A stretch of 64,000 nucleotides of DNA from GWE2-40-63 sp041664345 (GCA_041664345.1 JBAYKX010000009.1:1-64000); one strand, 5' to 3'. Counted from the first letter of the stretch, positions 54,285 to 63,864 are shown. The notes: generated from the letters alone by a model not told the origin. Numbers and translations are program-made.

Positions 54285-54947
54285 TTATTTCGTTTGCTCG
54301 GTAGTATTTATTCCCAGCATATCGTAAGGTTTTTCGCTGAACTTATCGTTAAAAAAATAGACTGCCAGAAAGGTGAATGCAATAAATGCCAATAAACTAA
54401 ACAATTGGCTTTTTGATGTTTTTTGAATATCCTGTTTTGCTTTAACATCACAAACTTCACCAGGACAGTACTGTACTTTATTTTTAAAAAACAGAGGGTA
54501 AAATTTGCATCCTAAACATATTCCAAAAGCCGATTCAAAGAATAAGAAAATAAGGCAAATAAGACATATAATCCCTGTAATTGGGCTGTAGGCGTTTATA
54601 ATGATAAAAAAGAAAAACATGGTAGCTGCCAATACCACCCCAATTATCCAGGCAAACTTTTTTTGTACCGCCCCAACATATTCAGGTACTTGATTTCTGA
54701 CAATCAATCGGCCAATAATAAGGGTAGGCGAAAATCTGGGATTTATAAATACCCGGATCATAAAATCAGTGAGGAATAGGGTAATTATATACTTTATTGG
54801 AACAAAGTTTCCTTTAAACAGGATGAACATTAATGATGTGAATGTAGCTAAAAACAGTATTCCTGCCGCAGCCCTGATTTCACGCTCATTCAACACCGGA
54901 ATGTTGTAACCTTCAACGGTTTCTCCAAATTGAATTGTTCTTTTCAT
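54285..54947 (-). CDS. DUF4395 membrane protein
   Basis: A 220-residue inner-membrane protein with about five membrane segments (IRAAAGILFLATFTSLMFIL, KYIITLFLTDFMIRVFI, IIGVVLAATMFFFFIII, IICLICLIFLFF, LFSLLAFIAFTFLAVYF). FGICLGCKFY and CPGEVCDVK provide four Cys in two pairs. DUF4395 proteins often sit near sulfur-metabolism genes. It follows the class V aminotransferase (downstream on the same strand), which fits a sulfur link. Confidence 0.7.
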   Translation of the reverse strand: MKRTIQFGETVEGYNIPVLNEREIRAAAGILFLATFTSLMFILFKGNFVPIKYIITLFLTDFMIRVFINPRFSPTLIIGRLIVRNQVPEYVGAVQKKFAWIIGVVLAATMFFFFIIINAYSPITGIICLICLIFLFFESAFGICLGCKFYPLFFKNKVQYCPGEVCDVKAKQDIQKTSKSQLFSLLAFIAFTFLAVYFFNDKFSEKPYDMLGINTTEQTK

Positions 54948-54999
54948 TTTTCATTGGTTTAAATTAATAAATCGATCTTTTTTATTTAACATAGTTTAG

Positions 55000-55224
55000 C
55001 TATTTATCCATGTCCGGCTCGTAAGCGAAAACTTCATCTAACGGTACATTAAATACTCGGGATATACGAAAGGCCAATTCCAGTGTTGGGGAGTATTTTC
55101 CGCTTTCAATGGCTACAATGGTCTGCCGCGTAACACCCGTTTTATCGGCCAATTCCTGCTGGGTCATTTCGTTGTTATGGAAACGGAATTTCCGGATGTT
55201 GTTATTTATATGACATTTACCCAT
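55000..55224 (-). CDS. Small XRE-family regulator
   Basis: From ATG 55224 the product is 74 residues: MGKCHINNNIRKFRFHNNEM, then QQELADKTGVTRQTIVAIES and GKYSPTLELAFRISRVFNVP. This is the YozG/XRE single-HTH type common in Bacteroidota and Firmicutes, often paired with a DUF2178-like membrane protein. A longer start at 55281 would read through the end of the preceding gene. It lies one base after the membrane-protein stop and may repress their shared promoter. Confidence 0.85.
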   Translation of the reverse strand: MGKCHINNNIRKFRFHNNEMTQQELADKTGVTRQTIVAIESGKYSPTLELAFRISRVFNVPLDEVFAYEPDMDK

Positions 55225-55225
55225 C

Positions 55226-55678
55226 TTAAAACCCCTTCCGATACAAATAGAACTTAGTAATTTCGGAGGCAAGGGCTGCAATAAAACCAGAAGATACCAG
55301 TATTACGAACATCACCCAAGGCTGCATCCCAATAACTTGCGATACCATTGACAACAAAAAACCCATGGTAAATATCCAATGTGAAATCCTGATTGCTTTC
55401 AGGTCAATCAATTTGTCGCGTTCATCGCTAAGGGTGCTCATATCCTCATTGGTTACAATTTTATTGATAATGGCAAATACAATATGAATAACTATTTGCG
55501 ACACAATTGTAACTGGAATTAAGATTAAAAATGCTTTAGCCCAAAATTTGGTATCATTTATAATAGCCAAATTTTCTGCTATATAATTAGAATATACATA
55601 CAGGGTATAGCATCCAAGAATCAGGATCATGCTGATTGCAGTTACCAGTATTTGCTTTTCTTTATTGTCCATATTCAT
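55226..55678 (-). CDS. DUF2178-like membrane protein
   Basis: A 150-residue protein with four hydrophobic segments (ILVTAISMILILGCYTLYVY, AFLILIPVTIVSQIVIHIVF, ISHWIFTMGFLLSMVSQVI, WVMFVILVSSGFIAALASEI). The central TLSDERDKLIDLKAIRISH is typical of membrane partners of small XRE regulators. It begins the two-gene operon. Role unknown; perhaps a sensor. Confidence 0.7.
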   Translation of the reverse strand: MNMDNKEKQILVTAISMILILGCYTLYVYSNYIAENLAIINDTKFWAKAFLILIPVTIVSQIVIHIVFAIINKIVTNEDMSTLSDERDKLIDLKAIRISHWIFTMGFLLSMVSQVIGMQPWVMFVILVSSGFIAALASEITKFYLYRKGF

Positions 55679-55825
55679 CGCTTTTTGTCAGTTTATTTTT
55701 ACTTTATGTATATATTTAACGACACAAAGTTAATTATTATATTCACAATGTCAAATATATTATACATTTATTTAGAAAATGGGTATTTGAATTTTTATCT
55801 ACCCTAGGGATTCCTTAGCACTTAA

Positions 55826-56407
55826 TTATTCATTTATCGCTTTTGTTCCACTTACCATTTTTGAAATTATTCCTGGTTGATGTGTCAATTCTGCTAGCAA
55901 AACGCCTCCAAAATGGATTATTATAAAGGCTAATAAATAATAAATTGAAAGTACATGAATTTCTTCCATGGTACTTTTTAAACTCTTTGGACCTAGTTCT
56001 ATTGTTAAACCAGTTATCAGGGAAACCACCATGCACCCATAAAATATTAAATACACCCAATACTGGAATTTTTCTTTTGAAGTTAGCTGTTTATCAAGAG
56101 GGTTTGAAAATTTCATAACCCCAAACAAAGGCAGAGCCATCCGAACGCTATACAACCCAGCCAGGACATAACCTATATATATGTGCCAATCCCACATAGG
56201 TTTCCTTATTTGTTTTGCAAGCACAATGAGTTGCTCGCGCGACAAGGATTTATCGATAGTAGAAAGATAATTTTGGATGATATCGGCTACATGGTCCTTG
56301 TTCATCCAGGTTATTCGTAAAAAGATAGTAACAAGCAGTAAAATAATGCACACAGCTATCGCCCAATGCATTATCCGATAAACGGTGGAGTAATTCCTGT
56401 TTTCCAT
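55826..56407 (-). CDS. Cytochrome b561-like membrane protein
   Basis: A 193-residue protein with four membrane helices (AVCIILLLVTIFLRI, IYIGYVLAGLYSVRMAL, WVYLIFYGCMVVSLITGL, LSIYYLLAFIIIHFGGVLLA). Haem-ligand His candidates are in YRIMHWAIAV (about 14), WDWHIYIGYVL (about 75), EEIHVLSIYYL and IIIHFGGVLLA. It fits the cytochrome b561 / Ni-Fe-hydrogenase b-subunit fold. It likely passes electrons between quinone and a periplasmic partner. No partner gene is adjacent. Confidence 0.75.
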   Translation of the reverse strand: MENRNYSTVYRIMHWAIAVCIILLLVTIFLRITWMNKDHVADIIQNYLSTIDKSLSREQLIVLAKQIRKPMWDWHIYIGYVLAGLYSVRMALPLFGVMKFSNPLDKQLTSKEKFQYWVYLIFYGCMVVSLITGLTIELGPKSLKSTMEEIHVLSIYYLLAFIIIHFGGVLLAELTHQPGIISKMVSGTKAINE

Positions 56408-56525
56408 ACCAATAAATTTGTTGAGTTAAATTATAGATTATCTGATTCTGTTATGCTCATAAACTAAATACAATTTATTAACCAATAATGTTATTTAGTA
56501 TTAATAAGAAAACTCAAAAAATCAT

Positions 56526-56541
56526 CCCGATAGCTATCGGG
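56526..56541. repeat. 16-bp perfect palindrome
   Basis: CCCGATAGCTATCGGG, identical to 42474-42489. A short REP-like hairpin common in Bacteroidota intergenic regions; lies between the cytochrome gene and the Dam gene. Confidence 0.5.
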
Positions 56542-56642
56542 ACAAAAATCAAAAAAGAAATAAAATATGGATAATGTTAAAGAGCTAACATTTCGCTTGA
56601 ATCCACTTTGCACAATCATTCTTTTTAGGTTAGATTTACAAA

Positions 56643-57545
56643 ATGAAATCAAAGGCCTCAATTCCGGCTAAGCCCTTTCTGAAATGGGCGGGTGGCAAAA
56701 CACAACTGCTGCCTGCCATTGAAGCCCGTTTTCCATTTACCGCCGAACAAACTTTCACTTATGTGGAGCCGTTTGTGGGAAGTGGAGCGGTGTTGTTTTG
56801 GGTGCTCAACCGGTTTCCGAACCTTAAAAAAGCGGTTATTAACGATGTCAACTCCGACTTAATTGCCGCATACCGGTTTATTGCCTCACGGGTTGATGAA
56901 TTGATTCAGCTACTTGAAATTTGGCAAAACCAATATCATGCCATTGAGGATGATAAAGAGTTGAAACATCAATATTACTATACCAAGCGAGAGCTTTTCA
57001 ACCTCCGCAATACCGACGCGCTCACGCAAACCGCCTTGCTACTGTTTTTAAACCGTACCTGTTTTAATGGGTTGTACCGGGTGAACGCCGGTAATGGGTT
57101 TAATGTGCCCATGGGACGGTATAAAAAACCGACCATTTGCGATGCTGCTAACCTCAAGGCCGTGAGCAAGGTTTTGCAAAAAGTGGATATCATGAATTCC
57201 GATTTTGAAGAAACCGCAAACGGAATTGAAGCACCTGCTTTTTTCTATTTCGATCCTCCTTATAAGCCATTGAATGCTACATCGAGCTTCAATTCGTATG
57301 CCACCGGCACTTTTGGCGATACAGAGCAGTTGCGCCTCAAAGAATTCTGTGACGTCCTTCATAGGCAGGGTCATCATTGGATGCTCAGCAATTCCGATGT
57401 ACAGGCTTTGAATCCGGAGGATGATTTTTTTGATTCGTTGTACCATTCTTATTTTATTGAAAGGGTTCCGGCTAAACGCAACATCAATTCCAACGGGCAA
57501 AAGCGGGGAACACTTACTGAATTGTTGATAACCAATTATCGATAA
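56643..57545 (+). CDS. dam: DNA adenine methyltransferase (Dam/D12 class)
   Basis: N6-adenine methyltransferase, class D12, 300 residues. Motif order: KPFLKWAGGKTQLLPAIEAR (near 11), YVEPFVGSGAVLFW (SAM site near 39), the target-recognition part with FLNRTCFNGLYRVNAGNGFN near 131, and the catalytic FYFDPPYKPL (DPPY near 204). GATC is the usual target. Seven bp separate it from the 162-residue gene, so both are one operon. No obvious endonuclease follows, so this may be a solitary methylase or one with an unknown partner. Confidence 0.9.
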   Translation: MKSKASIPAKPFLKWAGGKTQLLPAIEARFPFTAEQTFTYVEPFVGSGAVLFWVLNRFPNLKKAVINDVNSDLIAAYRFIASRVDELIQLLEIWQNQYHAIEDDKELKHQYYYTKRELFNLRNTDALTQTALLLFLNRTCFNGLYRVNAGNGFNVPMGRYKKPTICDAANLKAVSKVLQKVDIMNSDFEETANGIEAPAFFYFDPPYKPLNATSSFNSYATGTFGDTEQLRLKEFCDVLHRQGHHWMLSNSDVQALNPEDDFFDSLYHSYFIERVPAKRNINSNGQKRGTLTELLITNYR

Positions 57546-57551
57546 ATCGGT

Positions 57552-58040
57552 ATGGAACGTCCGGTTAAAATATTGAATAACGGATTGTCGGTAGTCTTTG
57601 ATCAGGGCAAGTTCGATGATTGGTGTGTGTTTCTGGCACAAAAAAACGGGTTTCGCTATGCCCCGAAAGATGAGGAGTATTTTACCCACTTGCAGGAAAT
57701 AGCCAAAACCTATCCGGCAAACAAAGTTTTTGACGATTTTCTGCGCATATACCGCAGAACCACCAACAAGATTGAACCTGAAATACTGGAATTGATTGAT
57801 TCAAGGTCAAAAACATATCGTGTTGAACACACTGACATCATAGAACAGTGGTTTACTGTTTTATATGCCGGCATGGTAGCCGAGGAAAATAAAAAACATG
57901 CGGTTTTGAAAAAGCGTATTAAATTACTGGGAATGCATCAGGTATTGGTGGAACAAATTACACCGGCACAGGCCTCAATCTTTAGTAAAGGTAAAACTTG
58001 GCAAGAGATAGAATCAGTGCTGCAATTAAAAAGGCTTTAA
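57552..58040 (+). CDS. Unknown partner of the Dam-type methylase
   Basis: A 162-residue protein I do not recognise. It starts MERPVKILNNGLSVVFDQGK with KFDDWCVFLAQKNGFRYAPK near 20. A helical C-terminal half (RVEHTDIIEQWFTVLYAGMV) follows. It is soluble, without a nuclease motif that I can identify. It lies 7 bp after the methylase stop and ends overlapping the phosphate-transporter gene tail to tail by 4 bp. A role with the methylase (specificity, control or restriction) is inferred. Confidence 0.5.
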   Translation: MERPVKILNNGLSVVFDQGKFDDWCVFLAQKNGFRYAPKDEEYFTHLQEIAKTYPANKVFDDFLRIYRRTTNKIEPEILELIDSRSKTYRVEHTDIIEQWFTVLYAGMVAEENKKHAVLKKRIKLLGMHQVLVEQITPAQASIFSKGKTWQEIESVLQLKRL

Positions 58041-59068
58041 AGCAATCCTACTTTTATTGCCACATAAGTGAGCAATAGCGATAACCCAAAAGCAATTGCC
58101 GGTGCTATAATCCACATAATGAAAAACCGGTTAACCTCGGTTTTCTTGAAAATATTCTTAAAACCCAGTTTGCTTACTCCAATTCCCAAAATGGCGGCCA
58201 CGTTTAGTTGAACCAATGAGGTTGGGATGCCTTTGAAAATAGAGGCTGAAAGCAGCAGCGACGCTGATACAAAAGAAATAATCACCGCTTCGAGTTTGCC
58301 AAAACGGACAATATCTTTACCGGTATTCTTCAGGATTTTATCGCCAAAAATGGAGCTTCCGATGGCAAAATTGGGGGCAATAATTAACGTAGAAAGGATC
58401 ATAATCAATATAAAATGCGATTCTCCATTCAGACCAAGTTCATTAATGGTCATACTGGCAATAGGGCCAGCGGCATTGGCTACATTATTGGAGCCTATGG
58501 AAAATGCAACATAAAGCGACATGGCTAAAATCAATCCTTGTAAAATTGGGCTTTCATTCAATTGTTTCGACATGGTATAACCCCTGCGTCGTAAAGGCTT
58601 ATAGATATATTTTCCAAGTAAAAAGCAGATAAAAAAGGCTATAACAGGTAAAATAAACCAAGTGGGCAGTATTTGAAAAAAAAGCTTGTGGCTATTGAAC
58701 TGGTGAAACAATATAGCCGGGGCACTTACCGCCATAACGGTAGATTGGCTGGTTGACTGTGGTATTCCAAATAAATTGGCCACCAACAAGGATATTCCCA
58801 CTGAAAAAAGGATGATGGTTACGAGTACAAAACCCATCAAATCAGGATTCAGCAATTCCTTTCCGATGGTAACCGTGGTGGCTTTGCCTGCAATTATGGC
58901 TCCCAAAAATACCATCAATCCAAATAAACCGGGAATCAAACTTTTACGGATAGCATTGGCTCCAAAAGCCGCCGAAAACGAAGGTCCTGTTCCACTTCCG
59001 CCCATATTGATGGCTAAAAACATGGCGGCGATGAAGGGAATAAGTAAATGGTTAAATAGTGGCGACAT
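58037..59068 (-). CDS. pitA: PiT-family inorganic phosphate transporter
   Basis: Sodium- or proton-coupled phosphate uptake in the inner membrane. The start at ATG 59068 (MSPLFNHLLIPFIAAMFLAI) gives 343 residues; a longer start at 59128 adds a Cys-rich stretch. The two PiT signature halves are GPSFSAAFGANAIRKSLIPG (near 25) and FSIGSNNVANAAGPIASM (near 190). About ten membrane segments follow the usual inverted repeat. Overlaps the 162-residue gene by 4 bp on the opposite strand. Confidence 0.88.
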   Translation of the reverse strand: MSPLFNHLLIPFIAAMFLAINMGGSGTGPSFSAAFGANAIRKSLIPGLFGLMVFLGAIIAGKATTVTIGKELLNPDLMGFVLVTIILFSVGISLLVANLFGIPQSTSQSTVMAVSAPAILFHQFNSHKLFFQILPTWFILPVIAFFICFLLGKYIYKPLRRRGYTMSKQLNESPILQGLILAMSLYVAFSIGSNNVANAAGPIASMTINELGLNGESHFILIMILSTLIIAPNFAIGSSIFGDKILKNTGKDIVRFGKLEAVIISFVSASLLLSASIFKGIPTSLVQLNVAAILGIGVSKLGFKNIFKKTEVNRFFIMWIIAPAIAFGLSLLLTYVAIKVGLL

Positions 59069-59273
59069 GCGAATGTGCGTTTTTTGAAATGAATATTTGC
59101 AACAAAAACAATGAATGAGTTTTAACAATAGGCAAAACTACAGGAAGTAATTACGAATTAAACCCCTTGTTTTACCTCTTTTGGTATGGGCTTTTAAACG
59201 TATTTAATAATACGTTTTTTAGATTGCTGGCGATTGTTATTCCCATTTTTCTATCTTTACCAAAAATAACCAC

Positions 59274-60551
59274 ATGTCAATGCAACCCTTAGCTGAACGG
59301 CTCCGACCGAAAACCTTGGACGAATACATCGGCCAGAAACATCTGGTGGGTCCGTCGGCTATCTTGCGCCAAAGCATTGAATCGGGGCATATTCCTTCCA
59401 TGATTTTGTGGGGTCCTCCCGGGGTAGGCAAAACTACACTAGCCCATATCATTTCGAACCAGCAAAACCGGGCATTTTACAGCATGAGTGCGGTAAGTAG
59501 CGGTGTAAAAGATGTTCGTGAAACCATTGATAAAGCCAACCGGGGACGGTTTTTTAGCCAACCCAACGCCATTTTATTTATTGATGAAATTCACCGATTT
59601 AGCAAGGCTCAACAAGATTCGTTGTTAGCGGCTGTTGAACAAGGAACCATTACCCTGATTGGAGCCACCACCGAAAACCCATCTTTTGAGGTAATTTCGC
59701 CCTTGCTTTCGCGATGCCAAGTATATGTGCTCAAATCGCTTGAAAAAGAAGATTTGAATGAGTTGTTGAACCGTGCATTGACTCAGGATGTTGAACTTAA
59801 AAACCTTCCCATTGAAGTGGACGAAGTGGAAGCTATGTTCCGCTTTTCAGGTGGCGATGCCCGTAAGTTGCTAAATATTATTGAATTGGTAGTGCAAGTT
59901 TCCGATCCATCAAAAATTGTAATTACCAACAAACGGGTGGAAGAAATTTTGCAGGAAAACATTGCCCTTTACGACAAACAGGGCGAAATGCATTACGACA
60001 TAATATCGGCATTCATCAAATCAATCCGTGGAGGCGACCCCAACGCTGCCGTTTACTGGTTGGCCCGAATGTTGGAAGGTGGCGAAGATATTAAATTCAT
60101 CGCCCGCCGGCTGGTAGTTTTATCAGCCGAAGATATTGGCCTGGCCAACCCCAATGCCCTGCTTATGGCCAACACCTGTTTCGATGCCATTCATAAAATT
60201 GGGATGCCTGAGGCACGCATTATCCTTTCGGAATGCTGTGTTTATTTGGCTACCAGCCCCAAAAGCAACTCCACCTATTCCGCCATTGATGAAGCGTTAG
60301 CCGAGGTAAGGAATTCAGGAGATTTACCGGTTCCGTTGCATTTACGGAATGCCCCAACCAAGCTGATGAAGCAACTGGGTTATGGCACTGATTACAAATA
60401 CTCGCACAGTTACGAAGGCAACTTTGCCGAACAGGACTTTTTACCCAAAAAAATCAGGGAACTGAAATTCTACAACCCTCAAAAAAACCCACAGGAAGAA
60501 ACCATCAGGGTTCGATTAGCCGGATGGTGGAAGAAAAAATATGGATATTGA
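59274..60551 (+). CDS. rarA: Replication-associated recombination protein RarA
   Basis: AAA+ ATPase of the clamp-loader class that acts at stalled forks (MgsA/WRNIP1 family). Walker A is LWGPPGVGKTTLAHI near 45, Walker B ILFIDEIHRFSK near 100, sensor 1 TLIGATTENPSF near 124. The SSB/tetramer-forming C-terminal domain has RRLVVLSAEDIGLANPNAL near 275. 425 residues is normal. A TATCTTTA box at about 59252 may be its -7 element. Intact. Confidence 0.95.
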   Translation: MSMQPLAERLRPKTLDEYIGQKHLVGPSAILRQSIESGHIPSMILWGPPGVGKTTLAHIISNQQNRAFYSMSAVSSGVKDVRETIDKANRGRFFSQPNAILFIDEIHRFSKAQQDSLLAAVEQGTITLIGATTENPSFEVISPLLSRCQVYVLKSLEKEDLNELLNRALTQDVELKNLPIEVDEVEAMFRFSGGDARKLLNIIELVVQVSDPSKIVITNKRVEEILQENIALYDKQGEMHYDIISAFIKSIRGGDPNAAVYWLARMLEGGEDIKFIARRLVVLSAEDIGLANPNALLMANTCFDAIHKIGMPEARIILSECCVYLATSPKSNSTYSAIDEALAEVRNSGDLPVPLHLRNAPTKLMKQLGYGTDYKYSHSYEGNFAEQDFLPKKIRELKFYNPQKNPQEETIRVRLAGWWKKKYGY

Positions 60552-60556
60552 TTTTT

Positions 60557-61540
60557 TTAGTTTTCTTGAAGCTGCGTTTTAGTTTTTATAATCTGCTCAA
60601 CGGTCCAAGGCAATTCAAAGGTGAAATCATGGCTTCGTTTGGAACAATCACTCTTTGGGCAATTAGTGCATAAGTCGTCGGTACAGGCATCGGTATGGAT
60701 GGTCAAATCAACCGATTCGGAATAACCGTTTTTAACAACTTCCTGTAAATGGTCAATCTCAACATGGGCTTCACGCACATTCATATACCAAGGTAAGGTT
60801 AAATCGCAATCTAAATGGTAGGAATTTCCATATCGAACCATTTTAACGTTGTGTATGTTTACCCAGTTTTTGGTGCGGTGCATATAAATAATCAGGGTAA
60901 TGGCTTCAATTATCTTGAAATCGGCTTCATCCATAAGAACAGAAGTGGTCTCTTTCATTATTTTTAGCCCTGTATAAATTATAATACCTCCAAAAATGAT
61001 AGCTATAAGACTGTCGAGCCAAGCCAACCGGGTTATCATCAGCAAAATCAAACCAATAACCAAACCAATGCTAGAATAGGTATCGGACTGTAAATGTTTA
61101 CCGCCAGCTACCAGTGCTGCAGAATTATGTTTTCGTCCGGTTTTTATGCTGTAAAACCCAACAACATAATTTATCAACCCGGCAACAGCAATAATGATAA
61201 TCCCTATATCCAACTGCTGGATTTCGGCGGGGATAAAAAACCGCTTAACCGCTTCAAAAATAATGATCAATCCGGCCAGAAATATCAAAAATCCTTCCAG
61301 CGATGCCGACAAAAGCTCTACTTTGCCGTGCCCAAAAGGATGGCCTTTATCTTTTGGTTTTAATGCCAAACCTATGCTGTACAAGCTTACCAAACCGGTA
61401 ATTACATTTACGGTACTTTCCAGGGCATCGGTTAAAATTCCAACCGAATTGGTAAGGTAATAAGCGGCCAGTTTGCCAACAAATAGAATAATAGAAATGG
61501 TGACAATCCGTTTTTGAACGGTAAGCTTGATTTTATCCAT
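60557..61540 (-). CDS. Cation diffusion facilitator transporter
   Basis: Metal-ion/proton antiporter (CDF). ATG 61540 (MDKIKLTVQKRIVTISIILF) gives 327 residues; a longer start at 61612 lacks family match. The six-helix domain has VNVITGLVSLYSIGL near 45, GHPFGHGKVELLSASLEGFL near 65 and KHLQSDTYSSIGLVIGLI near 145 (HxxxD metal-site residues). The cytosolic domain (about 205-300) ends with Cys-rich CTDDLCTNCPKSDCSKRSHD near 285, an unusual metal-binding tail. Metal is probably Zn, Fe or Co. Confidence 0.88.
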   Translation of the reverse strand: MDKIKLTVQKRIVTISIILFVGKLAAYYLTNSVGILTDALESTVNVITGLVSLYSIGLALKPKDKGHPFGHGKVELLSASLEGFLIFLAGLIIIFEAVKRFFIPAEIQQLDIGIIIIAVAGLINYVVGFYSIKTGRKHNSAALVAGGKHLQSDTYSSIGLVIGLILLMITRLAWLDSLIAIIFGGIIIYTGLKIMKETTSVLMDEADFKIIEAITLIIYMHRTKNWVNIHNVKMVRYGNSYHLDCDLTLPWYMNVREAHVEIDHLQEVVKNGYSESVDLTIHTDACTDDLCTNCPKSDCSKRSHDFTFELPWTVEQIIKTKTQLQEN

Positions 61541-61636
61541 GAAAGTGTTTTGAAAATAATTTGGCGAAAGATAATCAAAAGTAGTCACCTTTTTTAGTTG
61601 GTTAAAAATCACATTCTGGTTTTATAAATTCTTCAT

Positions 61637-61772
61637 CAATGTCGTTTAGTTAGCGAATTCCCCCCTATAATCCCCCCGAGGGGATACCTCTGCTGTAGCA
61701 TCAGCGCTAGTCCTCCCTTGAGGGAGGTGACCAAAGGCCGGAGGGTGAAAAAGCCTTAACTAAACGACATTG
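61637..61772. mobile_element. MITE-like element, copy C, with 10-bp target duplication
   Basis: 136 bp between inverted repeats CAATGTCGTTTAGTTA and TAACTAAACGACATTG (exact). Flanks AATTCTTCAT (61627-61636) and AATTATTCAT (61773-61782) differ at one base. The internal TCCCTTGAGGGAGG and GCCGGAGGGTG blocks match copy A. Sits between the CDF transporter and the next gene. Confidence 0.8.
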
Positions 61773-61842
61773 AATTATTCATAGATACTCTTTCTCAACC
61801 CGCATCGAAAACTTATTTCCAAAATTTATTTACATTTGAAAC

Positions 61843-62961
61843 ATGTTGAAAAAAGGACTCCATATTATTTGCATTTTAGGATTGTTTTGGACAAAAGGCT
61901 CGGCCTTTACCTATCCAACCAATCATTCTCTGCTAAATAATGATATTATAAAAGATAGCAATGCACTCTATTTAAGTTTTAGCAATGCGAATTATTTGTG
62001 GAACAACGAATTTTTTAGCGACGTAGTGAATGGCTATACTTTGATAGGCTATTTCATTACCCCCGAATTGCAGTATCATTTTAATGAACACCTTGTTATT
62101 CAAGGAGGAGTGCACCTGCTTAAATACAGTGGCATCGATAATTATACCCGAGTAGTTCCTACTTATTCAGCAATATATACCAAAAACGATTTTACGCTCA
62201 TAATGGGCAACATAAGGGGAACCATCAACCATAAGTTGCCCGAGCCCATCCTTTTTTCGGAACGGTATTTTGCCAACAATTTGGAAAACGGAGTACAGTA
62301 TATTCTCGAAAAAGAACGCTTTCATTTTGATACATGGCTCGACTGGCAGAACTTTATTTTTCCCGAGGATGACAGCCAGGAGAAACTTACGGCGGGCATT
62401 TCAGCCATACCATCGATATTAAAAACAGAGGAATGGGAAGTTATGCTGCCAGCCTCCTTCATTATAGGCCATGAAGGTGGCCAGATTGACACCAACGAAA
62501 CCCCCATGAAAATCCTTATTAATGCCGAAATAGGGATTAAGGCGGAAAATAAATTGAGCTACAAATTCCTGGATAAAATTTTACTTGAATCGCACCTTAT
62601 TGGCTTTAAAGACAATTCACCCACAGTAACAAGCATTTACTCAAGTGGAATGGGTACTCTCAACCAACTTACTTTTGGAATAAAAAACAGTTATTTTCAG
62701 ATCGAGTATTGGAAATCATCGCAATTTCTTTCACTAATGGGGCATCCTATTTATCAGAGTTATTCTGAAAAAGGAGAACTTTACCACCAAAAAAACAGGG
62801 AGTTACTGAACTTGCACCTGTTTTACTCAAAAGATATTTATCGGGGAATCTATCTGGGGCTTATGGGCGACACCTATTTTGACTTAATAAATGGAAACGT
62901 GGATTATAGTATGGGATTAACCCTAATAATTAAGCACGATTTCTTTTTGTTCCGCCGATAA
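61843..62961 (+). CDS. Hypothetical secreted/outer-membrane protein
   Basis: A 372-residue protein with a signal peptide (to about 22, KGSAF). Strand-rich body (YHFNEHLVIQGGVHLLKYSG, YTKNDFTLIMGNIRGTIN, FHFDTWLDWQNFIFPEDD, QFLSLMGHPIYQS) and a C-terminal strand ending KHDFFLFRR. It looks like a small outer-membrane porin-like barrel, but no family is recognised. TACATTTG at 61831-61838 fits a -7 box, which would put transcription at or near the ATG. Confidence 0.6.
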   Translation: MLKKGLHIICILGLFWTKGSAFTYPTNHSLLNNDIIKDSNALYLSFSNANYLWNNEFFSDVVNGYTLIGYFITPELQYHFNEHLVIQGGVHLLKYSGIDNYTRVVPTYSAIYTKNDFTLIMGNIRGTINHKLPEPILFSERYFANNLENGVQYILEKERFHFDTWLDWQNFIFPEDDSQEKLTAGISAIPSILKTEEWEVMLPASFIIGHEGGQIDTNETPMKILINAEIGIKAENKLSYKFLDKILLESHLIGFKDNSPTVTSIYSSGMGTLNQLTFGIKNSYFQIEYWKSSQFLSLMGHPIYQSYSEKGELYHQKNRELLNLHLFYSKDIYRGIYLGLMGDTYFDLINGNVDYSMGLTLIIKHDFFLFRR

Positions 62962-62974
62962 AATTAGTGCAACT

Positions 62975-63658
62975 TTATTGTCCATCATCCTCAGGTATGC
63001 CGTACATTTCCTGCAATTGTTTCATTTGCTGCATTGTTTGCGACATATCCATAATTTCAAACCCACTGGGAATTTCAAAAACCTTACTGTCAACAGCGGC
63101 ATCAATGGCAATTTCTTTAGCTTCAATGTATGAATGATCTCCGTTTTCATCTAAAAAATCAGCTTTTACAACAAAATCTTTCCAAATCCAATATTTACCC
63201 TTGCCTTCTTCCGATTCGTTAAAAACATAAACATCGCAGTTTTTACCCAATACGGTTTCTTGGCCTACCTTCCCTTTTCCGCTTTTAGTTATAGCGCTCA
63301 TCATCTCCTGTAAATCAACTCCACCAGCCGAAGAACCACCATACGCGTCAATCGATTTTTCTTTAGCATCCAACGGGAATTTCATGACTTGTTTATCGTC
63401 ATAATTAATTACATACATGGTTTCCGGGGTAATAATGGTGCGCGAATGATCGGAAGTACCCGCATTGCTACCCACTAAATCAAAACATTGTTTCTTTCCG
63501 AAATCATCAAAATAAATGGAGTAATTGGTAACGCTACCTGAATATTCATAACGATAAGCAATTTTTCCGCTTTTTGAAGAAAATAAATTGCCTGCAATTT
63601 GCGCCTGTAGCCCAGATGCAATAAAAAGCACTATAAATAGCAATAGGGTTGATTTCAT
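62975..63658 (-). CDS. DUF4412-like secreted protein
   Basis: A 227-residue protein with a signal peptide (to about 19, GLQAQ). The mature part has YSIYFDDFGKKQCFDL, ETMYVINYDDKQVMKFP, and VGQETVLGKNCDVYVFNE followed by YWIWKDFVVKA, the pattern of DUF4412 proteins (outer-membrane-lipoprotein-carrier-like LolA/LppX fold) that bind a hydrophobic ligand or lipid. Ends in a Met/Gln-rich tail (MSQTMQQMKQLQEMYG). Function unproven. Confidence 0.65.
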   Translation of the reverse strand: MKSTLLLFIVLFIASGLQAQIAGNLFSSKSGKIAYRYEYSGSVTNYSIYFDDFGKKQCFDLVGSNAGTSDHSRTIITPETMYVINYDDKQVMKFPLDAKEKSIDAYGGSSAGGVDLQEMMSAITKSGKGKVGQETVLGKNCDVYVFNESEEGKGKYWIWKDFVVKADFLDENGDHSYIEAKEIAIDAAVDSKVFEIPSGFEIMDMSQTMQQMKQLQEMYGIPEDDGQ

Positions 63659-63864
63659 GGTATTGGAGATTACGGTTTATAATAACTATAAAAAACGGTC
63701 TCAAAATTTCGGCAAACAATGCACCAATAGAGACTTGACCTCAAAGTTAAAAAAAAAGGTTTGTTTGATGCTTTATGAATCAACCAATTTTATAAAATTA
63801 TCATCATACCAGTATTCCCTTGTTTTAAAAATAGCTATCTTGGAATCGAATAAACTGAAACTCA

